Shown piece after piece: positions 12,323-26,429 of a DNA stretch of 64,000 nucleotides (position 1 is the stretch's first letter; the number at the start of each line of letters is the position of its first letter). Position numbers and translations under genes: made by a program. Under the pieces are notes generated by a model. That model was not told the DNA's origin. It was given only the letters and a program-made list of their open reading frames with translations, and made no database searches. The DNA comes from Trichoplusia ni (lineage: Eukaryota > Arthropoda > Insecta > Lepidoptera > Noctuidae), in contig NC_039483.1 of NCBI RefSeq assembly GCF_003590095.1, positions 930,001 to 994,000 of the forward strand, written 5' to 3'.

Positions 12323-14767
12323 TTAGATGACGTCACAGTAAATAGTGGTCATGTTTTGTGTAGTATTGTTAAATTAAGTGTGAAGAAGTTGTTTAATTAG
12401 TATTTGTTTCGCTTACGTAATTGATAGCTTAGTCAACGAATACCTACTTATTTTTTAAGGTTTTAAATCAGTTTTCAGTTGTCGGATTAAAAATATATAA
12501 TATACGAAGTTTCTTGACGGTTCTTTCGTTTAAAGGTGATAATGAGGACCTAGCATTACAAAACGTATAGGAGTACATATCATGTGTTTTCTGTCGATGG
12601 CATTCGTTACAATAAAATTTAATAAATTTACCTAGGTATATAGTTCGCTCGTTCTATGGTCTTTGCTCAGCAGTGGGATCTCACAGAGGCTAGATACACT
12701 AAAAATACAGACACACGAATACCGTACTATGCAGTACTGTAGTATAGAGTAGTTTTTAGAACTTCGGAACTAGACCAATTACCATTACTATAACGTTTTA
12801 AAAAGTGCCTTTAAAACGGCCTATTTGAAATTATAAACATTTGGATTCTGTTTTAGAGTTAGTACAAATGTTAACTAATCCATTCGTGACTAATTTATGT
12901 ATAAAAGATTTCGCTTCAAGAAAAACTGTTAAAGTTTTTATTTTACTGTTAAGTACTTTACAAAGTTGAAAAAGCCTGCAAATAGTATTTATACCAAATT
13001 AGGTGTTCAGCGACAATTCTAACGCGTGTTGCATTCTTAAACGTGTGGAATATACGATACGATGTATATACTTCTACAAAGATGTTCGTGAAGTTTAAAT
13101 AGCCAATCAGTTGACAAAAACATGTAGGTATTTTACAGCCCTATTACTGAGGCACCGTTGTCTGTCTATCTGTCGAAAGACTCTCTGAATTTTGACACGA
13201 AAAGAACAATGACTAAAAATTTAAATTGAGGTAAAACAACGGTTGTAAAGGTGATAAATTTTACGGTGTTATTTGTACGGAATTCTTAGTCTCACAAGTC
13301 AGTCTTGCACTTGACTAGTTTTTTCAAGAGAATCAGTTTAAAAAATGATATTTATGTTTAAAGTTCTCATCAGAATCTATATTATACGATAGTTTGTTTT
13401 ATTTTTTAAAGCGTGCCGTTTTGTTATGCAGTATGTTTGAGATGCATTGAACTTTCTGAACTTCTCCGAGAAGTCCCAGACACTATGGACTATGGAGAAA
13501 AGGCAATACGAAAAAACCGTTTTTTTGACTTATTTTACCTATTGACTTTTAAATGCTAGTTCCATCTCTACATGAAAAGAGGCTTTGACTAGCCATAGGA
13601 CGACCTCATTTCAACCACTCCAGAATTTTTCTACCAACAGTGAATTCAAATAGACCGGCACCCGATTTTACTATAAAGTGATTTGAAAACACTAATAAAA
13701 AATAAATAATGTATTAGTAAGCCTTTTACCAGCCATCTAGTGTTAACCCTAATTAATGTCAATATCCCTTTAAACATGGCCTTTTAAAGTAAAAGTCGTG
13801 AAGTTAGACAAGAATACACAATGACTCGATATTGTTAGACACAGATTAACAAGTAAACTTGTGAAGCGATCGATAACTCGCATCTCGGGGTACGTTAAAC
13901 CCATTAAGGATTTCTCTTGAACGTGCGCATTTAAGGGTTAAGACCTTCGGGTTATTCTGCAAACATTTTACACTTTAAATACGATTTATTTTGTCTTATA
14001 ATGTGGTTAATAGTGATTTTATTCAGATCGTTTATTTTTATTATGTAGTTTTGATATATTTTTTGGAATTTATTACTTTTGAATTTTAAGATAATTTCTT
14101 TCTCGTTGAACATTTGAATGTCTAGACGTCTCGTCGCATATAATTTTGAGTGGTAAAAGTTCGAGAGACACTTTAATAGTAGAATATACATTATGAATAA
14201 GTCTTTTTAAAAATTGTAAAAGTTTGTTTGTCTGCATTTCATTTCTAGTCCATATTTTTGCTAATGACACCCATCGTCATTTAAACTCAAATGCAGTTTA
14301 ATCAAAACTGTTGTTATATTAAAAGTAGACATTTTATTATAAGCTACTAAAACTAAAATCACCTCAAAGTGTAACCTTATTTAGGCATAAAAAAATACTC
14401 TTGCACCTTAAAACTTTGCAGAAAAATAAAAACTTTTGCAGAATAACGCAAGTTATCTACAAAGTGATCTGAGCTCTGGGTGCTAGGCGAGCTCCATCTA
14501 ATTTGTAATTACCGCAGTAAAGGGCGCTTATTAAGTTATTACCAAGCGACAATGCGCCAACATCGCTTAAACTTTAAGTGTTTTCAACGAAAGTTTTTTA
14601 GAAACTCTGCTTTTGCTGATGGTATCTCAAAGAGGCTGTTCAATTAAAATGTTTTGGATTACTGTGCTGAAGTGATGGTTCGGACAAGTTTTTGTAGGTT
14701 ATTCTAGTTAACTAAGGTCTTGATTGTAGGTTTGTAGGCAATATAACCTAGACAATATGACAATATG

Positions 14768-14994
14768 AGACGTGGTTAGAAGATATTAGTTATGATTTAT
14801 ACCTGCCCAGTTTTTTCCACATTTTCCATTGTATCTTCGCACCTATTAGTCGCAGCGTGATGGTTTATAGCCTAAAACCTTCCTCGATTAATGGTCTATT
14901 TGACAAAAAAGGTGTTTTCAATTTAAACCAGTAGTTCCTGAGATTAGCGCGTTCAAACAAACAAACAAACAAACTCTTCAGCTTTATATATGTA
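14768..14994 (-). mobile_element. Helitron-like element, family 1 (copy b, truncated at both ends)
   Basis: Same family, minus strand. It lacks the terminal CAACAGCTAG end (it begins at CGTGGTTAGAAG) and its 5' end stops at CTTTATATATGTA, directly abutting copy c. The body keeps the TTAGTCGCAGCGTGATGG block and a CAAA-type tract. Confidence 0.75.
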
Positions 14995-15247
14995 CTAGCT
15001 GTTGCCCGCAACTTCGTCTGCGTGGTTAGAAGATATAAGTTATGATTTATACCTGCCCTGCTTTTTCCGCATTTTCCATTGTATCTTCGCTCCTATTAGT
15101 CGCAGCGTGATAATTTATATCCTAAAACCTTCCTCAATGAATGGTCTATTCAATACAAAAAGATTTTTTCAATTTGAATCAGTAGTTCTTGAGATTAGCG
15201 CGTTCAAACAAACAAACAAACTCTTCAGCTTTATATATTAGTATAGA
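14995..15247 (-). mobile_element. Helitron-like element, family 1 (copy c)
   Basis: Read on the minus strand it starts TCTATACTAATATATAAAGC and ends GCAACAGCTAG (CTAG at 14995-14998). It is complete and sits immediately next to copy b in the same orientation, giving a head-to-tail pair. The 79-codon open frame inside is repeat sequence, not a gene. Confidence 0.8.
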
Positions 15248-16079
15248 TAATAGATAAATACCATGTACCATGTATGGTAAGTAAGTATTTTATAACGGTC
15301 TACTTATGGGAAATAACCGTCTATTTTCGGACCCAACTGGAGTCCTTGATCATGACCAAACGCGGCGGTGAGGTCATATTCAAATTAGACCTAGATATTT
15401 TTGTAAAGACCCTCTACTTGGTTTAACCCGATGAAGCAGGTGTATGTAACTGATTTCAAAGTAACTGGTCTTCTTTAACATGCTTCAGTATCTCGCTGTT
15501 CCTATAACTGGAGTCATAAACGTTGCTTTCACGGCCCAAGTGTTGAAGATGAAGAAGGAAAAACAGCCTATGATCCGAGTGTACTTCTACTTCATTTTAC
15601 TCAACCTGATGAACAGAGAACAAACATTCAAAATGCCAAGAGTAAGCAGAAAAAATACTTCTTACTGTTAAGTGACCTGTAAAAAGCTAAGAAGAATAAC
15701 TAAAGCTTCAACACGTAAGTTAATAGTTGGGTTAATTAGTTAGTAATCAGTGCGATGTGTAGGCAGGCGATGCGGAGCACGCTAAGTGCGGAGAATGTTC
15801 ATGAAGGGACATTTATGTCGCCACAGTTAAGTGTCTGACACTTTGGATAATTTGTACTTTGCTATATTTAATTTTATAACAAATAGATCTGGATGGAATG
15901 TTCTTTCTAGTGGAGCTTTGCTTTGTACCTACCTTCAATTTTACATTTGTTATTTTTTACTGAAGAACCACTGGCCTCATCTAATGAGATCAATATGTCA
16001 TTTAGTGTCTCAATTGATTAATAACAAGTCTGTACTTTGAAATTTCTTAAATAAAATTAATCCTGTTTATCTAATCATC

Positions 16080-16255
16080 CACATGGGCATAGGCCTCCAC
16101 TTTCTCGTGCCAATTTCTAAGGTCCTGTGCCAGCCTCATCTAGACTCGACCCGAGAACTTAACTATATCGCCGAGACATCTTGCTCCCGGACAACCGGCC
16201 GTTCTTTTTCCTTTCCTTGGTCACCATTCTGTCACCAGCTTAGAACACCTGTCGT
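16080..16255 (+). repeat. LINE/SINE-like dispersed repeat fragment
   Basis: GGGCATAGGCCTCC followed by a CTTTCTCGTGCC block, GTCCTGTGCCAGCC and TTGGTCACCATTCTGTCACC. The order resembles the longer form of the 'ATAGGCCTCC' lepidopteran repeat. The open frame here is repeat-derived. Confidence 0.5.
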
Positions 16256-17574
16256 CACTTTATCGGTTCAAGTGGATCAGCTCCATTTAACAATGTGTTG
16301 GCCTATAATTTATAATCTGTTTTCTCCAAAAGAAATAAGCTTTAAATATAATTAAAGCTAATTCATAAAATATTCCTCAAGGAAGTTAAACTCCTGTTCA
16401 GAACACCGCTCTATATTAAATATCAGTAAATGAAAATCTTGTCTAACTTACCCACACAGGCAAACAACACCATACACCACCCCTAACAACATAAGTCACA
16501 CACACAAACCTTAACAAACATCACAGATTTCACCTGAAGCCTATCATCTCACATTACGACAAACCCCAACAATTATCGTGCACATATTCGAACTTGCGAC
16601 TCAGGAAAGCGATTCCATCTCAGTACATTCGAATCTCAATGCGATGAAAATGCATTATTCTTCATAACACACGAAAACCAACCTTACAAAGAACACAAAC
16701 AGTCACAATTCCCTTGGCATTGCAAAGACAGTATTTTAGTTAGTGCCATTGTGAAAGGGGCTTTGATGGGTTAGTTTTAAAGTGTAATTTGGTTTGTGTT
16801 GTGGTGGATAGTGGTTTGGTTAGGCATAGTCGTGACTGGTCGGTTGACGCGCTCTAATGAAGTCGTAAGGCCCGGCTGCTCGCACACATCGACCTTACAA
16901 GCTAAATAGTATGGAATACGCTTCAGGGAGATATAGTTTTTTGAGGATTTTACTGTTGGTAATGGTAAACAGACAATCTATTGGCGTACGAAATTTAAGA
17001 CTGGTTTTCAGACTGTCTATATTAATGAGGGGACAAATATTTGTTTTTGAAAACAGTAAAAGTAATAAAACACATACCGTTCCAGATTGCTGTAGATAAT
17101 TTGAAAATACTTAATCAAATGATTATTCGAGTTAAATTCATCCGTATTCAAAAGATCAACTACAAGCCTGTTATTTTTCCAATATGCAGTAAATAAAATT
17201 TGCGTTTGTTTCCGAGAGCATATTAAAGAAAAAACTGGCATTACATTTATTCATGATAAAGAAGCATCCTCCATACTCCACAGACACACGAGTCTGTTCT
17301 CTCTGGGTGGCTCTTATTATAACTCATTAGCTCTGCGAGACACCCTGCACATAACTACACAAATTATCTCTTTTGACTCACTATCGACCAGTCTAAGTTG
17401 ACCTTCGCCAACTTTATGCCTCAGATCAAGATCGAGACTTCTTAGTTTAATGGTTCCAAGCTTATATGATGGGGTTTTAGTTTAGCTCTGTTATGGTTGG
17501 AGGAGAGTGGGATATGGACTATTCTTAGGACAATAAAGTTTTGGTCAGGATGCCTACTTCTGTGTTTTAGTTCT

Positions 17575-17622
17575 GAGCGAGAGGACGCGCTACATGGTGT
17601 ATAGTGGTGTCTCTCTTCCACA
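17575..17622. repeat. Short palindromic repeat family, copy 3
   Basis: GAGCGAGAGGACGCGCTACA, then GTATAGTGGTGTCTCTCTTCC. The most diverged copy. Confidence 0.4.
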
Positions 17623-19339
17623 ACGGCACTAGTCTTACGCTAGGTAGTGGTGGTAGGCTCTGTGGTTTAATCGGCACGTCTGGTAAATTCAAAATGCTTC
17701 TGTGTTGGTATTCTTCACACTTCCCCTAAATCTCTCTATAAATAATTTATCATCTACTTTGAAACAATAATTGATTTATAGAAGAATATTCTCTTACATT
17801 AAGATAGACCGGTCGCTTTATTCACAAACTAATCAGTCCAAAGTCGCCACTAAGTGTCACGCTGTCTCTCTCAGAATGTGAAGACAAATATTCTTTCATC
17901 AGCATCAGTAACAAACGATCATTTGCGAAAACACTTCATATAAAGAAAAACCGTTCAGTATATTGTTCGGCAGCTGCAATATTCATTATGAATTTGAAAA
18001 TCCGCTCCCAAAACTTTACCCACGCTCTGATTAACAGTCAATCAAGGTTCATATTCCCTTATCGAGCTAATTACATTCATTAATTCGTTACCAACCGTTC
18101 GTTTGTTCATCACGAACTTAGCCCTAGAACCTCTTCATTTCCCAGAGAAAACTCTCACAGCATTTGGCGTTAGTTTACAATTTGCTAATGTAATTTACCT
18201 CAAGTTTACACTTGTAGTACCCACGGTACTTCTATCGGACCATGTTTGATGTTAGGGAGTGAATACATTCGTATTCTCTACATAGGTCGGTATGATGAAG
18301 TAAATTGTGGTGATTTACTCTTGTATTATGACAAGAAATAATTTTCCTAATCTCAAATTTATGACTTCGTCGTTTTTGTCAGCTTTTACGCTATTTATTT
18401 TAGTTTTGCTTGTTTCCTAAATGATACATGCTATTCGATTTTAATAAGGACTATGAACAGTCCAATGATATGACGATCTGAGATGCGGAATTCGGACTAA
18501 ATACAGAAGTAGGAACATGAAGCTTTAGAGAGCAACTTGTTCGAAGCCAGTTTATCAGCTTACAGCCATAACCTGATGACCATCATTGAGTATTTCGTTC
18601 TTTTTACTTAAGAAGATTGCCACTTCAAAAATTTAATAGGATAAAATAAATAGCATTGGCATAATCTTAACTCAGACATTAGAGGCTAAACTTGCTCCTC
18701 TTCTTCACGAAGTATCAACAAATCCATTCTAAAACCAATCAAAGGTAACATTTAATATATTTTTTTAGTACAAAACGTTGAACATTTCCAGACATCTACC
18801 GGTATGTATACAGTCCCTAACCAAGTAATAGGAAGCTCTCTATTACGTCTATAGGATGTACAGAATGGAACTGTTGAACATTAGCGTTCTCTACTAGTTT
18901 CTTCCGCTGCAGGTTTCCCATATTGCTTTCCCACATTATATAAAGGACCCGTTTTGTACGAGGTATTTACTTTGTAAATTATTATGTATGTGAATCTAGA
19001 ATTCTGGATGTTCTCAAGGAAATTGTGGATAATGAAGATTTGCTTATGGACGGATGCGGTTTGTAAGGCTCAGGAGGAAATTTCTCCATATTGGAATGGA
19101 GTTAAAGAATTCATTTATTATGAGATGGCTTTTTAGGCTTTATTGCATTGTTACTTGATTAACAAATACAATTGTTTTGTAATACTTCAAGTAAGTACCT
19201 GAAACTATTAAGTGGGTAGAAAGTAGGTACTACATGATTGAGTGATAATACTGTCTTGTTTTGGTCTATTGCCATTCAACCTAGGAATGGAAATAGATAG
19301 CGAAAGATAAACTTTTCAAGATGACTTCTTTGATAAGGA

Positions 19340-19517
19340 TTTCAATCCTTGTATTGTGAGGGTTTCACAAACATTCCAGTCATATGCACAAAGAAACCTA
19401 TAACAAGCTGCCGTGGATCTCCCAAATACGCGTCCTACATGGGGATCGAATACGCATCACGCAGCGGCATACAGTGGGTTTGGCGTGGTCACCTTATGTC
19501 ACTTAGCTATCCGTGAA
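19340..19517 (-). mobile_element. tRNA-derived SINE, same family as at 60308
   Basis: Minus strand. It has the B box complement GGGGATCGAAT at 19441-19451, the A-box region CACTTAGCTATCC near 19497, the GGTTTGGCGTGGTCACCTTA block, and the tail ending in AAGGATTGAAA (left edge). Full length but diverged. Confidence 0.7.
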
Positions 19518-20469
19518 GTCAATAGATACAGAGATTAATTTATTTACTCAAATCCCAATGGTATCAATAGAGCACTACGAAGTATTACCAAAACAAAGGG
19601 CCAAGCTACCTTTATAAAATCAATGTGAAGACAATATTTCCCACAGGGCAGTGTTAACTATCATAATTGAGTAGATTCGTGCGTCCAGGGCTCAGCAGTT
19701 ACGGAGATCATTAGCACCAGTTAAATAAATTAGAGTGCTTCTCTTTTGTGAGCTGTCATACATGATTTTCTATTGTTTATGCCTTTTTGGATTGGTAATC
19801 GCTATTGGAAACAAAGGATGATGGTTTGTGCCAATATTGGAAGCATGGGGCCAATGTTGGAGTTTTTTAGATGTCCATTGTAGTTTTGGTTACGAGATTT
19901 CTTTTAAAGAGTTTTAAGTGACTGCACTGGAAAGTAATTTTAAGACAATTTAACTTTTTTTATTACTATATCTAAGTCTAGTAACAATTAACCTATTCTT
20001 TACGATGCATATCTAAAACCAGTAGAATGTTTCCAATTTTATACATATAGCTGATCAATTATTAAAGCAACTTCATACATAGATCCCTACAACGAGTTTC
20101 AAATTAAAACACTAATGAATTCAAAATACATAAAACTTATCTTTCCCATCAATCAAATTTGCCTATAGATATTAGAGATCAAAGAGAATCTAACCACTTA
20201 GAGATATAGTGTATAAACACAAGTGCACTTACATTAGTTGTAAATAGTTCATTTTCCAGCTCAACGTGTGTTGTTAGACAACATAAAATTGGACACGCCA
20301 TCACTGATGAGCAATTTGCCTTGAATGCGTCACGTGATGCGGGGAACTAAGGCTTGTGTTACACAGGGTGGGAGGTTATAGGCAATGTGTTGATGTTAAC
20401 CGCAGAAGATTCCTTTTTCATCGTTTGAAAGTGTAGAAAATTAAGCTTATTGCTGAGACTTTGAGTGTT

Positions 20470-20783
20470 CTTCTGCCTGTCTATCCGTCTGTCCCTCCGT
20501 CACCAGGCTCTGTCTCCTGATACCTGTTGGCTAGACAATTGGTGGGTGACAAATGATGAATTCACAAAGTTATGTTACCTTACCGATTTATTTATCTTTA
20601 GCCTAAAAAAATTCAAAACGAAGCCATCAATGTTAAAGATTACAAAATGACCGTGATATGATCAGTAACATGATCCGAGTTAAATGACCGAAATCTAGGA
20701 AATTCGATGAAACGAAATTTTAATCCACTTTTATCCAGCTATGACCGACATTCTTGTGGGCGAAGTCGCTAGCAACAGCTAAT
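20470..20783 (+). mobile_element. Degraded Helitron-like remnant
   Basis: It contains TGTCTATCCGTCTGTCC near the left and GGGCGAAGTCGCTAGCAACAG near the right. The latter is a mutated version of the GCGAAGTCGCGGGCAACAGCTAG end of family 1. The boundaries are uncertain. Confidence 0.45.
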
Positions 20784-22106
20784 TATATGGTATAATTACA
20801 GGATGATAACCGATGGGCTTTAATATATGGAATCTGCTAATAGTTGCAATCAAAATGCATGATTATGAACAAATTTGTGTTAAGTGTATTCTTAACTTAA
20901 CTTGTATGTAATGGTTGATGATATTAAGTGATCAATGCAGTCGTGGGTTCCTTATGGCGTTATAATTGTATGGCGTTCCATCGTTTTACAGCTTAACGGC
21001 GAATATACCCCTTAGATGTTATACCGCTATTCCATACAAAGCACTGTTTATTTTACCATAATGGTGTTTATTTTTATGGGTTTAATGGATATAGTGTCTT
21101 TTATGATTAGGTATTTGATGATGTCGAATTAAAAAAAATGTTCTAGGAAACATCGATTCAATCAATCGATTTCACTTAATATGTGATATGAACAAATACG
21201 AAATACAATAATAAATACAACACAAAAATGGTGATCAGCCTTCGAGAAAACTGATCCGTAATTAGGTAGATATACTTAGTTCTATATGTAAGTTTTTTAA
21301 ACTACCAGAGAATTTTACTGAAGTCTATCTATGATAGAAATAAGATTATTTGTTAACATAAAGTTGAAACCATAAGTCAACTATTGTCATACTATACAAC
21401 CTATAATAACGCAAAACCTTCTTTTAAGTTCTGTCCAATATTATGACGAAGAAGAAAGAAGAATCGTTTGAGAACTATCAGTTGTTAGAGCCTTATGTCT
21501 GTTATTTAAACTGTCATTAAAACCGTATTTACACTTTCAGCGTACAAAGTAACCTGTAACAAGTCACACGCTGCATCAATATTAAAACCCCATCAAGTTT
21601 TACAACAAAAGCAATATTAAAGGCTTCGAACATCACCTTTCTAAAATTAACTTCAAAATGATTCAATTATGAAGACAAACAGTGTACTTAAGGTACGTTA
21701 AAAGGGTCTTATTTTCATATTGTTTCGACATGCCTATTAATTATTGTCTAATTGATCGCATACTTCATTCATTAGGCTAAAATATAACTACTAACGACCA
21801 CTTAAACTATTGACTTCGCTTTTATTAACTTGTAAATTTATAGACCGGCATTAATTAAGCCCGTATAAATGTACTGTTTATTATTTAAACAGCAATTTGT
21901 AGGCAAAAGATTAACATTAATAGAGAACAGAGTCCAGATGTAATAAGGTCTGAAGATGTATAGCTTGGCAGTCATGCCTTTGTCTTCAAGGGCTAAGTAT
22001 TAAATGTCATTACATGAATAGGTATAAAATAACGCTTTGTATTACTTTATGTATTCATATAACTAGTGATAATAAATGGTGGATTGTCTGAATTGGAGTA
22101 ATTAAC

Positions 22107-22323
22107 AGGGACTGCTTGACTAATTAATTTTAAACATGCCCGTCATTGCAACTCCTGTAAGCCAGGATCTACAATGAAACCAACGAAAACCACCGAAACA
22201 CTTAAGTTCGGTGTGTCCCATGGGGAACAATTAACTGCCTTGGAACCCGCAACGAAATTAATCAGAAATAGTAAAAAGGAGGAGTAAGAAAAAATATAAT
22301 TAAATATAGGGACTGCTTGACTA
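22107..22323. mobile_element. Possible retroposed insert flanked by 16-bp direct repeats
   Basis: AGGGACTGCTTGACTA occurs at 22107-22122 and again at 22308-22323. The 185 bp between them ends in an A-rich stretch (GAAAAAATATAATTAAATAT). This is the structure of a target-site duplication around a LINE-type insertion. I do not recognise the inserted sequence. Confidence 0.4.
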
Positions 22324-25300
22324 GCCGACTGTTAGTGAAGCAATCTGTGCATGTGTCAGAACTATTAGGAAAACACTCCATTGTCTAGACTCCAACAGAG
22401 GCGATGACCCTTGAGTTTGTATACACGTTTCTTCTCAAGGTAGCGGGCCAGCGAGCTTACAATGAATTTGACAGTCATGTAGAAATGATGACATTAAAAT
22501 TTATTCTATTTGAAGAATAAACTGTTTTATTTCACTTAAGGTTCATCCAAATCCACAAAATTATTTTAACCAAACTGGGTGGAGACATCGACGTCTGTAA
22601 CATTGATTTTAAATCTAGTTCAGGCTTCAGGGTTTCGTATCTTTGTATTTCTTATTTAATGTCAACTATCACAATCTCAACCTGCACTTTCAGCTTTCTA
22701 AAGCAAGTGATCTTTCCATCTCTTCCAAATTGAACCAAGTCCGTAGTTTATAAGGTCCCAGTGACCTAACCACCTGAGCTGGCGTCGTCGGGTCACGCCG
22801 TCTCAGTCCTACTAATTGCCGTGACGGCTAATATTTGTCATCAATTAAATACACGGATTTTTTAATTATTCCTTCCTTTGGTCGGCTGTTTTGGTAGCAC
22901 CGCGAGTTTGGTCTCCGAGTTTCGCTTGACTGATACCTCACTTATTTAAGGGTTTAACGTTATTTGTAGTGTCAAGGCACTTAAGTTTATTATCTTTTTG
23001 TATTTTGTTAAAATCCGATTTATTTTCAAATTTAATGCGGTACCCGGCAGCACCTGGTTCTGAAGCTACAACGTCTTAAACTAAGTTTCTTTTGTATTAG
23101 AAAAGGATGAAACTATTAGTTGAGATACAACCTTTTTTTTCTAACAATGTCACCTATGACGTATTAAACGCACTTTAATATCGCGTTACCTTGCTTTGAC
23201 AGTAGAATATTTGTGTAGTCGCTTATGTAGGGTGTTTGTTTGAGAAAATGTAGGTGAACAAGTCCAGACAAATCACTGGGCGGCATTCTTATCCTTCGGG
23301 ATGTTCAATCAGATGTGTTGACTGAACTGACGAAATTTCATCCTTGACTTACAAAGGCAATTTAGCATTAGCTCAATTATTGTAATAACCATTCTCAAAA
23401 AATATGTAGTTGACGTACGTATTTCTAATAAAAATTAGAAAGATAAGAGATTTGAGTGAAGCAATTTAGAAACTTGAATTAAATTCCAAATATTTTATTT
23501 AGCATTGATTAATGTTCAATTAATTTCGGCGAACTAATTAGTAGTACATTCAAATTCCGAAAGTAACCTCTTTTTGTAAGCTGCAGAAACATATCTAATA
23601 GACAAAAACGAGTAGGTACTTAGTTTACACGTTTGTGTGTGTATGGTGTCTTCTATAAGAAAAACAACCCAACAGTGTGCAGTGAGGTGGTCCTTTTGTA
23701 CCGAAGGACCAAAACCACAAACACGAATCGAACTCGCAAATATATTCGCTTACTATTTTATATCCTGATTACTCAAACAAACACTTCCCTTTAAGCTTTT
23801 ACTGTGTAAAAAATCCGTGTTTAGTGACAGCGGTCTGTCGGCGGCGTGTACAAAGGCTCGTTCGCTTGTTTGCTGGCCGGCGCCCGCGCATCTCGCAGAC
23901 GGCTTTGGTGCCTCAATGATCTTTGTTTTTAGTGTTTGTTTATCTAAGAGGTTACTCACGGATAAGCTGGGGGAAATTCTGCGTTATTACGTTCTTACGT
24001 ACGGTAATATTTGAAAAGAGGTTTAATGCAAAAAAAATAAGAGTTTTGAATGTGGCATTAGCTTAACATACAGTTAAAAAATGCATGTTCAAATTTACGA
24101 TAGATCAACTTTTAAGTCAAGTGATACTTTCCTATGGCTACAAAAATGTGCTAAAGATATTCTTATACCATATTTACGATGTCATAACTTACCATTGTTA
24201 AGATACAAAACTGAATTCCGAATCACCGTTACAACGATATCGTGGACTTAAGGACCAGTTCTCGAGGATTACAAGCGTTAGATCATTAAAAACTCCAACA
24301 ATAGCAAAATAATGACCCGTGCCTTGCACAAAAGTGTCACCTGCTCCCAACAAAGATGGCTAATTCGACTTATATTGCCCAGTAATTCTTGGCCAGAAGA
24401 CCATTTACAAAGGACCACCAAGAAGTACCACCAAAACACTATTGTGGTTTTATGAATGGCATTTGACATAAATCGTGTTTGTATAGAATAGATGTTACAT
24501 TTCGAGTGCCAGCTGCCGTGTATGAAAGTTGGGAGATCATGATTTTTAAGTAAAAAAAGTGATCAAGTGATTGAGCGAGTGTTTAACATTTATTGTTTAG
24601 AAAATAATCTTGGCGTATTTTCTACAAGTTAAATCAAAATTTATTAGTTAGTAAATTGTTGTGAATAGTTTCTCATTTTATTTTCAAGTAGGCTTGCTAA
24701 AATATTCTGCACAAAAATAATTTGTAACTTCTTAAACAAAACTTACGGGGAAAAATATCTGAGTACCTATATTCTCTTTTTAAATTTTGCAACAACCATT
24801 CATACAAATTTGTCTTAAATAGTTCTAAATACAAATCGATTTTCAAAGGTACGAAACAAAACTTTAAAATTCGATTCGCTATTTAAATAATTGTTATAAC
24901 AAAAAAGGTTTTATTGTACAGACATTGTAGGCTGCCAGTATCATCTGTTGGGCACAATAGAAACTTTCGGTAGTCATTAGGTCGATGTTATTTCGCTTGT
25001 GGGCGTGAAATACGTAAAATGGGCATATTTTCTGTCATAATTCATTTGCACCGTGAAGTTGGCGCCATGTGGTGGCCTCATCGGTTTTGGACTAGTGTAG
25101 TATAACTAAAGTTTTGACATAAAAAGATAGATTCTTTGAATTTATTTTCAGCGCGAACAAGATAGATAGAAGATAGATATTTTGAAAAGTTTGACATTTT
25201 ATGAAGGCCAAATTTGGAATTTCGACGAATTTACATGATTATGGTACTCTTAAATTCGTCAATGCTTTATGAACAGGGAAGAAATTAAGACTTATCGGTA

Positions 25301-26429
25301 AAGCAATAGCGATATTGATTGCTTCTAATTGACTAACTTAGTAAGTATATCAATTGACTTAATCGGTAATCCAATTTAGGGAATTAGGGAAAGAGTGATT
25401 ATTAATATAGCAATAAATGAATGTCGAAAGCCATCTTAGTGTAGGAAATGCATCTAAATTTTACATATACTACGCAGACTCAAGTACCATTTGGTTCAGA
25501 TATCGGAGACGGAGCGGCGATCCCGGTCACCGTACAAGAGGCACAATACACGAATTTGTTTCTAATGAATCACCGAAACACTTCAAATCGTTTGTTGATG
25601 CCGCTCCATTGTAAGGGAAAACCCATAAAACTGAGCCACTGTCTTTTTTGGACGACAATGAATGAGAAACTGATGAAAAAAGTTCAACGAGAAAGTTTAG
25701 TTTTGGTCTTGAATGAAAGTGGTTTATTATTATAAGCATGCAGTTGTTTTTAAGTATATAAAACGTAACCCTAATTTTGGTTTTGACAATAGAGAGACAT
25801 CTGGCAATTGGCAACTGGAAAACGGGCAATCGAAGCCCCAAATTGAATGTGGAACATGACGCAAAAAATATCATAGATCGCCTTCATTGGTTTTCATTTT
25901 ATTGGCCCGAGATTCAAAACCCAAGCCATTTATAAGAATAGTTTTTATTCTTTCTAACAAGAAATAAACAACAGCATAAATACAAAACTAAGTGCTGTCC
26001 ATTCAGAATGCTTCTATTCTAGGCTCCGGACAAAAGCTTTGCAGAAATACTGTCATAACAACCTCGGATACTTTTGAACAGAGCACATCGCAAAGGAGAT
26101 TTTAATGATATCTTTATGTTGAAACACTTTTGTGTCTGATACTGGAAACTAAATAAAGACTACTAGTTATTCTCTCGCTTGTTTACTTATATCAAAGAGA
26201 ATAAACAAGTTAAATAAGGGGCTTATGATGGACAGAAAGTCGAACGGATAGAAAGATTTATTAGAAACTATAAATACGGTTGTAAGACAAAATAGAAAAC
26301 GTTTTATCTCTCAATCATCCATCGTAAGCTAAGCTTATTAAGGCAAATACTAAAAGGCTTTTTACTAAAGTACTGTCAACGTAAATTGTAGACATTGCTC
26401 TATTATGCAGTTATTTAAAAGGGTCGCCA

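Larger units (their letters stand above)
9652..14767. other. Intergenic, no gene recognised
   Basis: AT-rich sequence apart from the island at 10170-10400, the palindromic repeat at 10889 and the TG run at 12305. Short frames show no domains. Confidence 0.6.
15248..22106. other. Intergenic, repeats only
   Basis: Holds the LINE-like fragment (16080), palindromic repeat copy 3 (17575), a SINE (19340) and a Helitron remnant (20470). Nothing else I can name. Confidence 0.6.

Noticed and set aside
25417..25874. Three overlapping frames on both strands
   Set aside because: Mutually exclusive frames without domains; none has convincing start or splice context.
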